A stretch of DNA of 64,000 bases from Desulfobaculum bizertense DSM 18034 (GTDB taxonomy: Bacteria; Desulfobacterota; Desulfovibrionia; Desulfovibrionales; Desulfovibrionaceae), in NCBI RefSeq assembly GCF_900167065.1, contig NZ_FUYA01000005.1, positions 219,589 through 283,588 of the forward strand. The letters run 5' to 3'. Made by a program: the position numbers and the translations under genes. Of this stretch, positions 16,718 to 25,589 are shown piece after piece. The stretch's first letter is position 1, and every line of letters begins with the position of its first letter. The notes under the pieces are model-generated. The model had not been told where the DNA came from, did not search any database, and saw nothing but the letters and a program-made list of their open reading frames with translations.

Positions 16718-18136
16718 TTAACTGAATTTCAGCAGATCAGCTGTTTTTTCCCGCAGGAAATCAACATTAGAACGCAGAGTACTTCCCTTAGCATCGTGCC
16801 CCTGGAGCTGGAGCTTGTCAAGAAACGCCAAACCGCGCTTCTGAGCTTCGGCCAGGTCCTTGCCCCAGATAATGGCGAGAGCAAGGTTCGGGTCAAATTC
16901 AGTAGGAATTTCGTATGCTTTGTCCGTGGGCACCTGAGTGTACATGGACAGCCACTCTTCGTCCTGCCAGCTAAAGGTTTCGATTGTGCCGCACCACGGC
17001 GCAAACTTGTTTGCCGGGTCTTCCGCGATGATACGGTATTCAATACCCACACCATCAAAGCGGATGTCCTTCTGGGAGTACCCAAGCGGCTCACCAAGCG
17101 CACAACGAATCTGCTCTGCAATGAGGTCCACATCGCCTTCACCGTTCACACGGGAAATCGTGGCAGAGACGCCATTTTCTACCTGAATTCGAGTATTGAC
17201 TTCCATCAGGAAAGGCTTGCCATTGGGCGTCACAATCCATTCCCATGTGCCAACGCTGTCATATCCAGACTCGCGGGCCATAGAAAGAGAGTGTTCCGTA
17301 ATTTCGTCCAGCAGGCTCTGTGCGTCAAAACCATACGTGAGTTCGCCCGGAGCAAAGCCCGGAGCAACTTCAACACGCTTCTGACGCCCGGAACTCTGCA
17401 CGGAGCAGTTACGGGTCCCAAAGTGCAACGGCTCGCTTCCATGACGGTCAGCGAGAACCTGAACTTCCAGATGGTTAAAATCAAAGATGCGCTGTTCCAC
17501 AAGCACACCCTCATCATTAAACTGACGCAGGGAGTAATTGCGAATACGGCGATAGATGGACCGGAAGGAATCCATGTCATGAATTTCTTCAATGCCCATG
17601 CCACCACCACCGGCAGAAGCCTTTACCAGCACAACGGGGTGGGCAATACCCTGCTCCGCCTGAAACGCGAAAAGGTTCTCGGCAATTTCTTCTGCTTCCA
17701 GCTCATCATAGATGGGCCGGTCAGAGCCGGGAACCGTGGGGACGCCAAGGCTACGAGCAAGACGCTTTGTGTTAATCTTGTCGCCCAGTTCGCGAATAAC
17801 GCGCCATGAAGGTCCAATCCATTCCAGCCGGTTCTGACGCTGCGTCACGCGGCGCGCAAAACGAAAATCTTCGGCAAAAAAGCCGTAGCCGGGATGAATT
17901 GCTGTTGCTTGCGCATCGTCTGCGACTGCAAGCAATTCGTTAGCATCATGGTAGGACGAAATACGATACAATGCGTTCTCACCGCCAAGGTCGCGGGCAA
18001 GGCGAACATGCCCTGAGGCCGCGTCCTGAGCGGTGTAAACGCAAACAAAATCCAGACCGAGCTTCCGACAGGCCCGGACAATACGCATGGCGATTTCGCC
18101 ACGGTTTGCCACAAGGACCTTATGTTTCTTCAGCAA
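16718..18136 (-). CDS. Biotin carboxylase (AccC-like), divergent active-site motif
   Basis: 472 residues, MLKKHKVLVANRGEIAMRI..., with ATP-grasp domains. Glycine-rich loop KASAGGGGMGIEEI, then RNCSVQSSGRQKRVEVAPG where the family has CSxQRRxQK, then MEVNTRIQVENGVSAT where it has MNTRIQVEHPVTE. Arg, Gln, Val and Glu of the catalytic segment are kept, but the following His is Asn. YDS-L-KLI is changed to FDPNLALAI. ATP-dependent carboxylation of biotin is therefore plausible but the protein is divergent. It starts 3 bp after pilZ and precedes the fused carboxyltransferase by 95 bp. Confidence 0.85.
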   Translation of the reverse strand: MLKKHKVLVANRGEIAMRIVRACRKLGLDFVCVYTAQDAASGHVRLARDLGGENALYRISSYHDANELLAVADDAQATAIHPGYGFFAEDFRFARRVTQRQNRLEWIGPSWRVIRELGDKINTKRLARSLGVPTVPGSDRPIYDELEAEEIAENLFAFQAEQGIAHPVVLVKASAGGGGMGIEEIHDMDSFRSIYRRIRNYSLRQFNDEGVLVEQRIFDFNHLEVQVLADRHGSEPLHFGTRNCSVQSSGRQKRVEVAPGFAPGELTYGFDAQSLLDEITEHSLSMARESGYDSVGTWEWIVTPNGKPFLMEVNTRIQVENGVSATISRVNGEGDVDLIAEQIRCALGEPLGYSQKDIRFDGVGIEYRIIAEDPANKFAPWCGTIETFSWQDEEWLSMYTQVPTDKAYEIPTEFDPNLALAIIWGKDLAEAQKRGLAFLDKLQLQGHDAKGSTLRSNVDFLREKTADLLKFS

Positions 18137-18139
18137 TGG

Positions 18140-18532
18140 TTATGTTCCTTGTTTGCCAGCCTTCTTCCTGAGCGCAATCATGCGCTTCTGAACTTCAAGG
18201 ACGAGCTTATCCAGTCGTGCTTCCTGACGGCGATCGTTATCGGCGAAGCCAAGGCCCACCAATCCATCAGCGCAAACACGCATGATATCTGCTTTCAGCC
18301 CGGGAATGAAGAGCTTTTTGTTAAGGAGCAGATCAAACTCCAGCCGAGTATCTTTTCGGAAATCATTGCGTGGTTTCCGAAAAGCCAGCCCTGTTGCACT
18401 CAAGTCGAGCACAACAAAACTTTCGCCAGTGGCTTTCAGGGAAATTTCGAGTCCCGGAATACGGGTTCGAAACGCTTTACGCTGCCCTGTGCCGCCAATC
18501 TCGCCCAAGGAAAAATCATATTCGTCAAACAT
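18140..18532 (-). CDS. PilZ-domain protein, probable c-di-GMP receptor
   Basis: 130 residues. The PilZ signature is complete: RKAFR (RxxxR) at residues 18-22, then LDLSATGL (D/NxSxxG) about 20 residues later. No other domain, so a stand-alone receptor. It lies one base after motB and directly before the carboxylase gene. In the motAB operon it may act as a c-di-GMP-dependent brake or modulator of the flagellar stator; the position supports this but does not prove it. Confidence 0.85.
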   Translation of the reverse strand: MFDEYDFSLGEIGGTGQRKAFRTRIPGLEISLKATGESFVVLDLSATGLAFRKPRNDFRKDTRLEFDLLLNKKLFIPGLKADIMRVCADGLVGLGFADNDRRQEARLDKLVLEVQKRMIALRKKAGKQGT

Positions 18533-18533
18533 T

Positions 18534-19271
18534 CTATCTACTCACCATCTTTTCGAGAACCAGTTCTACTCGTCGATTTCTGGCACGATTATCAGCAGTA
18601 TTGTTAGGATAGAGCGGTTCGAGGTCGGCAAGCCCCGTCGCTGTCAGACGCTCTTGAGCGATTCCAAGTTGCATCAAATACCGCAAAACATACACGGCAC
18701 GCAAGCTTGAAATCTCCCAGTTATCCTTAAAACGGGCGCCAGCTCGCATTGGAAGGTCATCCGTATGCCCAACAATATTGATTTTCTGATCATGTTTTTT
18801 GATCAAAACATCTTTTAATTCGACCAAAATCTTCTTGCCCTCGGGGCTAAGCTCGACCTGACCGTTTTCGAACATCACATCGCCGGGAATGCGAATAACA
18901 ACCTTTCCTTTTTCTAGCACCGCGCCAACGATTCCCTCAATACCTTTCTGCGTAATAAATGTTCGCACGTCAGAATAGACTTTGCGCTGAACCTCCAAAA
19001 GCTGCTTCTGGAGCCGGACCGAATCCATAATCACGGCATCATCAGAACGCACAGGGGCTGTCATCAGCTGAGTGGACTTGGTGCCAAGCGCACGCTTCAC
19101 CGAAAGAAAAGAATCCGTAAATTTATTCACGTCCAGAGTAGACATGGAAAACAGCATAATAAAAAACACAAGCAAAAGCAGGCTCAGGTCCGCAAAAGTT
19201 ACAATCCAGCGGTCATGATCGGAACTTTCCTGCTTTTCCGGCTCAAGGTAATTATTCGGATCATCGTGCAC
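18534..19271 (-). CDS. motB: Flagellar stator protein MotB
   Basis: 245 residues from a GTG at 19271 with AAGGAG 7 bp upstream. This start removes a 30-residue extension that would lie inside motA. A single N-terminal membrane segment WIVTFADLSLLLLVFFIMLF carries the proton-binding Asp. The periplasmic part ends in an OmpA-like peptidoglycan-binding domain (INIVGHTDDLPMRAG; NRARNRRVELVLEK). It overlaps motA by 11 bp. Confidence 0.95.
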   Translation of the reverse strand: MHDDPNNYLEPEKQESSDHDRWIVTFADLSLLLLVFFIMLFSMSTLDVNKFTDSFLSVKRALGTKSTQLMTAPVRSDDAVIMDSVRLQKQLLEVQRKVYSDVRTFITQKGIEGIVGAVLEKGKVVIRIPGDVMFENGQVELSPEGKKILVELKDVLIKKHDQKINIVGHTDDLPMRAGARFKDNWEISSLRAVYVLRYLMQLGIAQERLTATGLADLEPLYPNNTADNRARNRRVELVLEKMVSR

Positions 19272-20016
19272 TTTTGCGCTCCTTCGGAGGAATAAAGGAC
19301 GAAAGCTTTTCGTAAACCAGTCTTGGGTTGTTGTTCTCAAGAATGGACTTTGCCCCTTCAAAAATAATCTGGAGGTGCAGCTCTTCCTGTGAGGTCCTGG
19401 CTCTCATTTTGCCTGCAAAGGGCAAAAACACGAGGTTTGCCATAATGGTTCCATAAAAGGTGGTCAGAATGGCAACAGCCATTGCCGGGCCAAGCGTGGA
19501 CGGGTCATCCATTTTTGCCAGCATCTGCACCAGACCGATCAGGGTACCGATCATACCAAATGCCGGAGCGTATCCCGCGAGCTTCTGAAAGACTTCAATA
19601 AAGATATTGTGCTTTCGCTTCATGGTACTGATCTCAATCATCAGGGTATCCCGAATAATCTGTCCATCAGCGCTGTCCGCAATAAGCTGGCAGGCCTTTT
19701 TCAGAATCGGATTGTCAGTCTGGATATTTTCCAGAGCAAGCAAACCTTCTCGGCGGCTGATTTCTGCGATGCGAACCATCACGTTCACGACATCGTCAAC
19801 TTTTCCCTTCTTTTTCATGAACATGGACAATGCAATCTTGTGTGCATCCACCACGTCTCGAATGGGAAAGGTCACGCAAATCGCGGCAAAAGTGCCTCCC
19901 ATGACGATCATCAGGCCGGGAACATTCACAAAGAGGGAAATGTCTCCACCAATCAGGATGGCGCCGAGCACAAGGACAAAACCAATCAGAGAACCCAAAA
20001 ACGTTGCGATATCCAT
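19261..20016 (-). CDS. motA: Flagellar stator protein MotA
   Basis: 251 residues from the ATG at 20016 (MDIATFLGSLIGFVLVLG; GGAA site upstream). Four membrane segments: about 2-22, 30-50, 150-170 (LAGYAPAFGMIGTLIGLVQML) and 180-200 (AVAILTTFYGTIMANLVFLP). The cytoplasmic loop KKKGKVDDVVNVMVRIAEISRREG is typical and interacts with FliG. It is first in the run motA-motB-pilZ-carboxylase-ssb. Confidence 0.95.
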   Translation of the reverse strand: MDIATFLGSLIGFVLVLGAILIGGDISLFVNVPGLMIVMGGTFAAICVTFPIRDVVDAHKIALSMFMKKKGKVDDVVNVMVRIAEISRREGLLALENIQTDNPILKKACQLIADSADGQIIRDTLMIEISTMKRKHNIFIEVFQKLAGYAPAFGMIGTLIGLVQMLAKMDDPSTLGPAMAVAILTTFYGTIMANLVFLPFAGKMRARTSQEELHLQIIFEGAKSILENNNPRLVYEKLSSFIPPKERKSAR

Positions 20017-20138
20017 AAGCTTCCATTCCCGCGTTGTTCGTGCGGACGTTGACATACAAAGGCTTCCCAGCCACAATGGAAAGTCTTAAAATTCCTGTTT
20101 AAAAAGACTGCTTCAAAACATATAACACGCCGAATACT

Positions 20139-20966
20139 ATGCAAAATCCACAAAAAGTCCAGCAGGCCGCAGCGTACATCCGCGAGCATCTCAGCACTCC
20201 ACACGAGGCCGACACCGGAATCATTCTTGGCACAGGACTTGGCGACTGGGCCAGCTCCCTTTCACATACGGACGTCTTTCCGTTTGAATCTATTCCCGGC
20301 TATCCCCGCTCAACAGTACAGGGACACGCCGGACAGCTTGTTGCCGCCGAAGTTGGAGGCCACAAAATCTGGCTCCAGCAGGGACGTTTTCACCTGTATG
20401 AAGGCTACTCCCCTGCTGAGGTCTGCATGGGCGTTCGCACGCTTGCCGAGCTTGGCATAAAGCGTCTCATCATCACAAATGCAGCAGGAGCACTCAACCC
20501 TCAGTTTGATGCGGGTGGACTCATGCTCATCACCGACCATATCAACTTTACGGGAACCAGCCCGCTGATTGGTCCAAATCATGACGCATGGGGCGACCGC
20601 TTCCCAGACATGAGCGCGACCTATTCGCCACAGCAGGCTAAACTGGCCATGCAGGTTGCCGAAAAACACGGCATTCGTCTGGAGCGAGGCGTGTATCTCG
20701 GTCTTGTTGGTCCCAACCTTGAAACTCCGGCCGAAACCCGAGCTTTTCGCATGTGGGGCGCAGATGCCGTGGGCATGTCCACCGTGCTGGAAGTCATCGC
20801 CGCCAAGCACATGGGGCTGGAAATCCTTGGCATCTCCTGCCTGACAAACAAAAACCTGCCAGACTGCATGGAAGAAACATCCATTGAGGATGTGCTTAAC
20901 ATGGCCGCAGCCTCATCAGGAAAGCTCTCTGCCCTTCTCTCTGGTATTCTTACCGAAGACGCGTAA
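20139..20966 (+). CDS. punA: Purine nucleoside phosphorylase (trimeric type)
   Basis: 275 residues, the usual length. It shows the phosphate site GTGLGDW, GRFHLYEGYSPAEV, NAAGALNPQFDAG, the GPNLETPAETRAF segment and GMSTVLEVIAAKHMG, as well as the base-binding SCLTNKN. It cleaves inosine or guanosine with phosphate for purine salvage. Diverges from motA with 122 bp between; ends in a terminator at 20970. Confidence 0.95.
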   Translation: MQNPQKVQQAAAYIREHLSTPHEADTGIILGTGLGDWASSLSHTDVFPFESIPGYPRSTVQGHAGQLVAAEVGGHKIWLQQGRFHLYEGYSPAEVCMGVRTLAELGIKRLIITNAAGALNPQFDAGGLMLITDHINFTGTSPLIGPNHDAWGDRFPDMSATYSPQQAKLAMQVAEKHGIRLERGVYLGLVGPNLETPAETRAFRMWGADAVGMSTVLEVIAAKHMGLEILGISCLTNKNLPDCMEETSIEDVLNMAAASSGKLSALLSGILTEDA

Positions 20967-20969
20967 CGC

Positions 20970-21006
20970 AAAAAGGGAACCCCACAAGGAGTTCCCTTTA
21001 TTTTTC
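20970..21006 (+). terminator. Terminator of the purine nucleoside phosphorylase gene
   Basis: AAAGGGAAC/GTTCCCTTT stem followed by TATTTTT, 4 bp after the stop. Confidence 0.85.
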
Positions 21007-21102
21007 ATCGGTATTCAGCAGAAAAGGGGTCCAAGCTCCTCACCCACTCTTTTCGACCGTCAGGCCAAAAGCATTAGGGCAAAGAGCACAAAGACTTCCA
21101 AT

Positions 21103-21429
21103 CTATTCGTGCGAATGCTGTGGATACACGGGCGTCACAGCGTCCATGTCCATCTCTCTTGTCCGGTAACCATCACTCTCGATGGCAAAACGGGTGATGG
21201 TATTTTCATCATGATCCAGAATATCCAGACTGCTTTCAGCGCCTTCCCGCATCAATTCCATGACATGAATCAGTAAAAATTCCACATCAGGGTAATAACT
21301 GTTGTGCTCCACAGAAACAGTGGTGCCCTCATATTCCACCTCATCGAACTGAAGATATCCCTTCAGTTTTTCAAAGGCTTCTGCAGAAATGCCGTTAAAC
21401 GTTCCAAAAACTTTTACACCAGTTCTCAT
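21103..21429 (-). CDS. Hypothetical protein downstream of mlaA
   Basis: 108 residues, MRTGVKVFGTFNGISAEAF..., acidic and soluble, with a long predicted strand/helix mix and a histidine-containing tip (PQHSHE). No family recognised. TGGAGA precedes the ATG and the gene starts 20 bp after mlaA ends, so it belongs to the hydrolase-mlaA operon. Confidence 0.7.
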   Translation of the reverse strand: MRTGVKVFGTFNGISAEAFEKLKGYLQFDEVEYEGTTVSVEHNSYYPDVEFLLIHVMELMREGAESSLDILDHDENTITRFAIESDGYRTREMDMDAVTPVYPQHSHE

Positions 21430-21449
21430 GACCAGTTCTCCAGTCTCAA

Positions 21450-22232
21450 TCAGTGTTTTTCAATATCCCATTCGCGCTTCTTGGAATAAATGAAGCGAAC
21501 GATGTCGTACTCAAAGAGTGAGCCGTCCTGATAGTATGTAAAAAGAATCTTCTTTCGGACGTCAATACCCTTCACTGTCAAATAGCCTGCACGGAAGGCA
21601 AAGGTAAAATTCGGGTCGAGGTAATTCAGGACAGCATTTTCTTCGATCCAGACCATCGCCAGATCAACGCCAAGTCCGCCTGTATCCCGCAGGTTAGACG
21701 GTCCAAACACAGGCAAAACAAGATACGGTCCCGGTGGAACGCCCCAGGTTCCCAGAGTCTGTCCAAAGTCCTCTTCTTCTTTTTCAATGCCACCCATATC
21801 TGCAATATCAATGAATCCGCCAAGACCAATGGTCGTATTCGTCACAAAACGGGCAAAGGTATTGGCCGCGCCATCAACATCAAGCTGAAGCACGCAGTTC
21901 ACAAAGGTGGAGACTTCTCCAACGTTGGAAAAAAAATTGGAAAAACCTGTCTGCATAATTTCTGGCACAGTGTGCTCATAAACCGTGACAATCGGCATGA
22001 GTACATACTGGTCCAGACGAGCATTAAAATCATAAACCTGCCGGTTCCATGACTCCAGCGGATCATACACATAGAAAGGGCTTGTTTCGTCAATATGCTC
22101 AGGCTCTGGAGCATGATGCACCGGAGCGTGGAAATCTGTCACAACTGTTGGCTGACGCTCTGCGCAAGCAGTCAGACTGAGGCACACAAAACACAGCGCA
22201 CAGACCAGAGGGAATTTTAACGTGCTGCTCAT
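21450..22232 (-). CDS. mlaA: MlaA/VacJ outer-membrane lipoprotein of phospholipid trafficking
   Basis: 260 residues. Signal peptide with lipobox LTAC (Cys23). Then the MlaA core: YDPLESWNRQVYDFNARLDQYVLMP, GFSNFFSNVGEVSTFVNCVL, ARFVTNTTIGLGGFIDIADMGG, and FGQTLGTWGVPPGPYLVLPVFGPSNLRD (here in pieces). MlaA removes phospholipids from the outer leaflet of the outer membrane and hands them to MlaC. The ATG overlaps the hydrolase stop (ATGA), showing coupling. No mlaBCDEF genes are in the window. Confidence 0.92.
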   Translation of the reverse strand: MSSTLKFPLVCALCFVCLSLTACAERQPTVVTDFHAPVHHAPEPEHIDETSPFYVYDPLESWNRQVYDFNARLDQYVLMPIVTVYEHTVPEIMQTGFSNFFSNVGEVSTFVNCVLQLDVDGAANTFARFVTNTTIGLGGFIDIADMGGIEKEEEDFGQTLGTWGVPPGPYLVLPVFGPSNLRDTGGLGVDLAMVWIEENAVLNYLDPNFTFAFRAGYLTVKGIDVRKKILFTYYQDGSLFEYDIVRFIYSKKREWDIEKH

Positions 22233-23515
22233 TCCTTTATCTCCTGCCGATGCACGAGGCGCAGCATGTCCTCAACCGTCTGTTTGTACATAATGTTCCC
22301 GCAATGCCCACCTGTCGGATAAATCACGGCACGCCCTGCAAAAGTCTTTTCCAAAAATGCAAGCTCTTCGGGCGACAGAATCGGATCATCCGCATTCGTC
22401 AACATTTCGATTTTTGTGTTTGCACGCAGATATGGCGCAATGCTTTCGAGGCTACTTTCTGCCACCAGCCGCTCTGGAGTCAGAGTCGGATCGCGATACT
22501 GCAAATACGGCGCGAGGAATTCCTCAAAATACTGTTCAAAGCCCAGCTTGACCGCTGTCAGCATGTAGGGCCGCAGCGAATCAGACGCTGTCAGGATTTT
22601 GCCATCCGGGACAATGTAGCCAGTATTCAGGCAGACATCCGTGGAAAAAATAATATTGGCGGCGCTCATCCGGAAAGAGACACCCACCAGTTTTTTCAGG
22701 TCTTCATGTGGAACCCGGTGATACCGGTACAGGCGATACAAAAAATCACCGTCAAACTGCACATGGTCCTGATGTTTGTAATATTCCGCAACAATCGCAA
22801 TAAAACGGCTCGCCAAATCTTCCACGGCTTCAGGCGTTTCATCACCTTCTTTCAAAAGCTGATCGAGGCGCGCAGCCGAGCTTAAAAGGCTTACTGGGGG
22901 ATTAATCATCAGCGCCTTACGAAAGGCAAAGACCCGCTCTTCATCATCGAGCTTCATCAAAAATGCGCTTTGAGCCGCACCAAGGCTGTAGCCTGCGACG
23001 TAGAAACCATCGACCCGCTCACGTATTTCCTGCTGATGAACAATCAGATCCATAACGCGGTACAGATCTTTGACATCATCTCGAATATAGCCAGGAGCGC
23101 GGCTCGTAGACGCACTCACAATAAAATTCGGGTGGGTCGGCGATGACAGGGCAATAACGTGATAGCCCGCAGCATAAAAAACCTGCTGAAGGTAGGCCAT
23201 CTTGGGGGCGTTGTATCCCGCACCTGTTCCCGCAATCAAAAATATCAACGGGGCAGTTTTTTTCTGAAACAGCACAGAATAGCGAAGATAATCGCTATGC
23301 CAAAAAAGAGGAGGAGCCACCCGCTCATCAATCTGAATGACCTGAGGAAGGGGGCGGGCTTTGCGAGAAGGCACATAGCTCAGTTCTCGCGGGGTGCCGA
23401 TGACTGTTGCCACATACGGATCCTGAAATGGATACGCGTCGTCTTTTCCCCCACCTGCCAAAACAGCAGAGGGCAAAAGCAACAGCATCAGGAAGATGAT
23501 GAAAAACTTTTTCAT
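22229..23515 (-). CDS. Secreted alpha/beta hydrolase, probable lipase-like enzyme
   Basis: 428 residues. Signal peptide MKKFFIIFLMLLLLPSAVLA. The alpha/beta core has LIFLIAGTGAGYN, the nucleophile elbow VAGYSLGAAQ (GxSxG), an acid candidate in NADDPILSPEE and a late histidine in PTGGHCGN. The triad is therefore complete. Operon coupling with mlaA suggests an envelope lipid or lysophospholipid as substrate; this is inference from context. It has no close family name that I recognise. Confidence 0.75.
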   Translation of the reverse strand: MKKFFIIFLMLLLLPSAVLAGGGKDDAYPFQDPYVATVIGTPRELSYVPSRKARPLPQVIQIDERVAPPLFWHSDYLRYSVLFQKKTAPLIFLIAGTGAGYNAPKMAYLQQVFYAAGYHVIALSSPTHPNFIVSASTSRAPGYIRDDVKDLYRVMDLIVHQQEIRERVDGFYVAGYSLGAAQSAFLMKLDDEERVFAFRKALMINPPVSLLSSAARLDQLLKEGDETPEAVEDLASRFIAIVAEYYKHQDHVQFDGDFLYRLYRYHRVPHEDLKKLVGVSFRMSAANIIFSTDVCLNTGYIVPDGKILTASDSLRPYMLTAVKLGFEQYFEEFLAPYLQYRDPTLTPERLVAESSLESIAPYLRANTKIEMLTNADDPILSPEELAFLEKTFAGRAVIYPTGGHCGNIMYKQTVEDMLRLVHRQEIKE

Positions 23516-23769
23516 ACGTCTCTCTTCGTCCAGATGAATTCAATACGTGCCCAAAGCGGTCGAGTTCGAGGACACCAGAACTCTGACTTTTTTCATGTCA
23601 TTTTTTCGGCACATCGGGGGGAGCTATGACACGCTCGGCAGCAAAAGCCAAGAAAAGACACGGTCCCTTTACGCTTTGCCGGGTTTGGCAAGGACTTTGC
23701 TTAGAAAAGAGAAAAACGAAATTTCTCGCATTTACATAGCGTTTGGGCACGAGCACCAAGGAGGAATAC

Positions 23770-24093
23770 ATGCTTTCCCTGCTGAAAAAATCTCATCCCC
23801 AAGAACGGACCGAAGAGAATCTTGAAATTGCCAAGGATCTTTTTATGGCCGGAAAATTCCCCGTTGTCACAACCCGAGATATTCCCGCCAAGTCAATCAA
23901 GCGGGTCATTGGTCTTGCTGCCTACCGAGGCTATGACATGGAACAGGCATTCTACGGAATGATTACCCGTGCGATTTCCAACGGCGCAAATGCCGTCATT
24001 GGATACCGTGAAAATGTGGCATTCCATCCAGATGGAAGCAAGTATATTTCCTGCTATGGTACAGCAGTACGTCAGGTAGACGAAAAAAAATAG
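23770..24093 (+). CDS. YbjQ-like (UPF0145) family protein
   Basis: 107 residues from the ATG at 23770, which has AAGGAGGAA just upstream; an in-frame ATG at 23743 lacks a site. It shows FPVVTTRDIPAKSIKRVIGLAAYRG and a C-terminal ISNGANAVIGYRENV...YGTAVRQV pattern like YbjQ proteins, which form pentamers and are called putative heavy-metal-binding, function unproven. Monocistronic with a terminator behind it. In 23516-23769 I see no other gene. Confidence 0.7.
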   Translation: MLSLLKKSHPQERTEENLEIAKDLFMAGKFPVVTTRDIPAKSIKRVIGLAAYRGYDMEQAFYGMITRAISNGANAVIGYRENVAFHPDGSKYISCYGTAVRQVDEKK

Positions 24094-24107
24094 TCCCTTG
24101 GCGAGAC

Positions 24108-24140
24108 AAAAAAGGCAGGGAAAAATCCCTGCCTTTTTTT
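24108..24140 (+). terminator. Bidirectional terminator between ybjQ-like gene and sensor kinase
   Basis: AAAGGCAGGG/CCCTGCCTTT stem with A-run and T-run on either side; it serves both converging genes. Confidence 0.88.
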
Positions 24141-24143
24141 CAT

Positions 24144-25580
24144 CTACAAATGCGTTTCGTCGGCCTGCGGAGTGAGCGGAACCTTTACCGTCACAGTTGT
24201 TCCACCGCTCCCGCTTCGAATATAAAATTCACCACCAAAGGCACGCGCACGTTCCTGCATATTTGACAGGCCATACCCCGAACCCAGCTCAGGACTTCCC
24301 TCCTTGGCAAAGCCCCGGCCATTGTCCTCAATATTGACCCACAGCACATCGTCCTCAATCAGCATACGAATATCGGCCTGATCCCCTCCACTGTGCTTGA
24401 GAACATTTCCTAATGCCTCCTGCACAATACGATACAGGGGACCTTTCATGTCATCTGGCACCTGAGATTCATCATCCAAAAGCTGCAAATTCACATGCAG
24501 ACCATGCGCCTTACGGATTTGACGACACTTCCAGCGCAGTGTTGCCACCAGCCCAATGTCGTCCAGCATGGCAGGCCGCAAGTCCATTATAAGACGCCGT
24601 ATGTCATCCAGCACCTTTTGTGTATAGTCACGGAGCCGCAGAAGCATTGTTCGCTCCTCGCTGTCCTCCGCATACACCATCTGGCTTGCGATATTCCCAA
24701 GGTGAACCCGAATAGCCGTAATATCCTGACAAATTCCATCGTGAAGCTCTCGGCCTATGCGAGAACGCTCACGCTCGCCCGCAGCAAAAACCTGACGCTG
24801 CGCACGTTTTCTTTCGCGAACTTCTTTTTGCAGTTCGTCACGCGAAACCGTCACACGTTCAAGCTGCTCAGACATTTCATTAAACGCCTCCATCAGCGCC
24901 GAAATTTCATCCTTTCGACGGGGAGCCATATCAATGGTGTGCCCAAGTCGGCCATCCCGCACCCGCAAGACGCCTTCAAAAAGCTGCCGAAGCGGGGCAA
25001 GAATATCGTCTGACAAAAAGCGTTCCCATGTGAGGGCAAAAAGACAGGTCAACACAGAAAGGACAATCAGCACGGCATTTCGAAAATGCTGTACAGAGTC
25101 AATTTCTGACATTGCCTGCTCAGAGATCAACTTTGCGCTGCTCTCAACAGAGCCAAGAACAATGGTAATATGGTTTAAGAGGTTGCGACGGGCCTTAAAT
25201 ATTGCCTGAGGATCGCGGGAACCAACAACAGAAGAAAGGCCAACAAACGTGCCAATCAGCTCTCCTGCCTTGTCAAATTCACGCTCAAGACGATCCAGGC
25301 CAATGGTTCCCGGATAATTTTTCTCAAAGACATGTAGTTCTATCTGCAAGCGCTTTGCCCGCATAAACCATTGCCGCGAAAGACGGTTTACATTGCCACC
25401 ATCGTATTCATTTGCCAGCAGGTTGAGTTCTGTAATTCCGCTGAGCAGTGAAAAGGCGCCTTGGCTCTTTTTGAGCGAGGCGCCAATATTCTGTTCGGCC
25501 CAAAAAAGGCAGCCCAGCACCAGAGTCATAAAAACCCCAGTAAAGATTACCAGAACGCTGAGCTTTTTCTTTATGGACAT
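24144..25580 (-). CDS. NarX/DegS-type membrane sensor histidine kinase
   Basis: 478 residues. Membrane segments at about 7-27 and 170-186 flank a periplasmic domain of about 140 residues; a HAMP linker (LAPLRQLFEGVLRVRDGRLG) follows. A HisKA_3 domain has the phospho-accepting His in RIGRELHDGICQDITAI, and the HATPase shows N-box HSGG-region, DNGRGF and GSGYGLSNM. HisKA_3 kinases pair with LuxR-type regulators, and one is encoded divergently at 27097. It starts 9 bp after the binding-protein gene, so the two are made together. Confidence 0.92.
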   Translation of the reverse strand: MSIKKKLSVLVIFTGVFMTLVLGCLFWAEQNIGASLKKSQGAFSLLSGITELNLLANEYDGGNVNRLSRQWFMRAKRLQIELHVFEKNYPGTIGLDRLEREFDKAGELIGTFVGLSSVVGSRDPQAIFKARRNLLNHITIVLGSVESSAKLISEQAMSEIDSVQHFRNAVLIVLSVLTCLFALTWERFLSDDILAPLRQLFEGVLRVRDGRLGHTIDMAPRRKDEISALMEAFNEMSEQLERVTVSRDELQKEVRERKRAQRQVFAAGERERSRIGRELHDGICQDITAIRVHLGNIASQMVYAEDSEERTMLLRLRDYTQKVLDDIRRLIMDLRPAMLDDIGLVATLRWKCRQIRKAHGLHVNLQLLDDESQVPDDMKGPLYRIVQEALGNVLKHSGGDQADIRMLIEDDVLWVNIEDNGRGFAKEGSPELGSGYGLSNMQERARAFGGEFYIRSGSGGTTVTVKVPLTPQADETHL

Positions 25581-25589
25581 TGTCTGATC

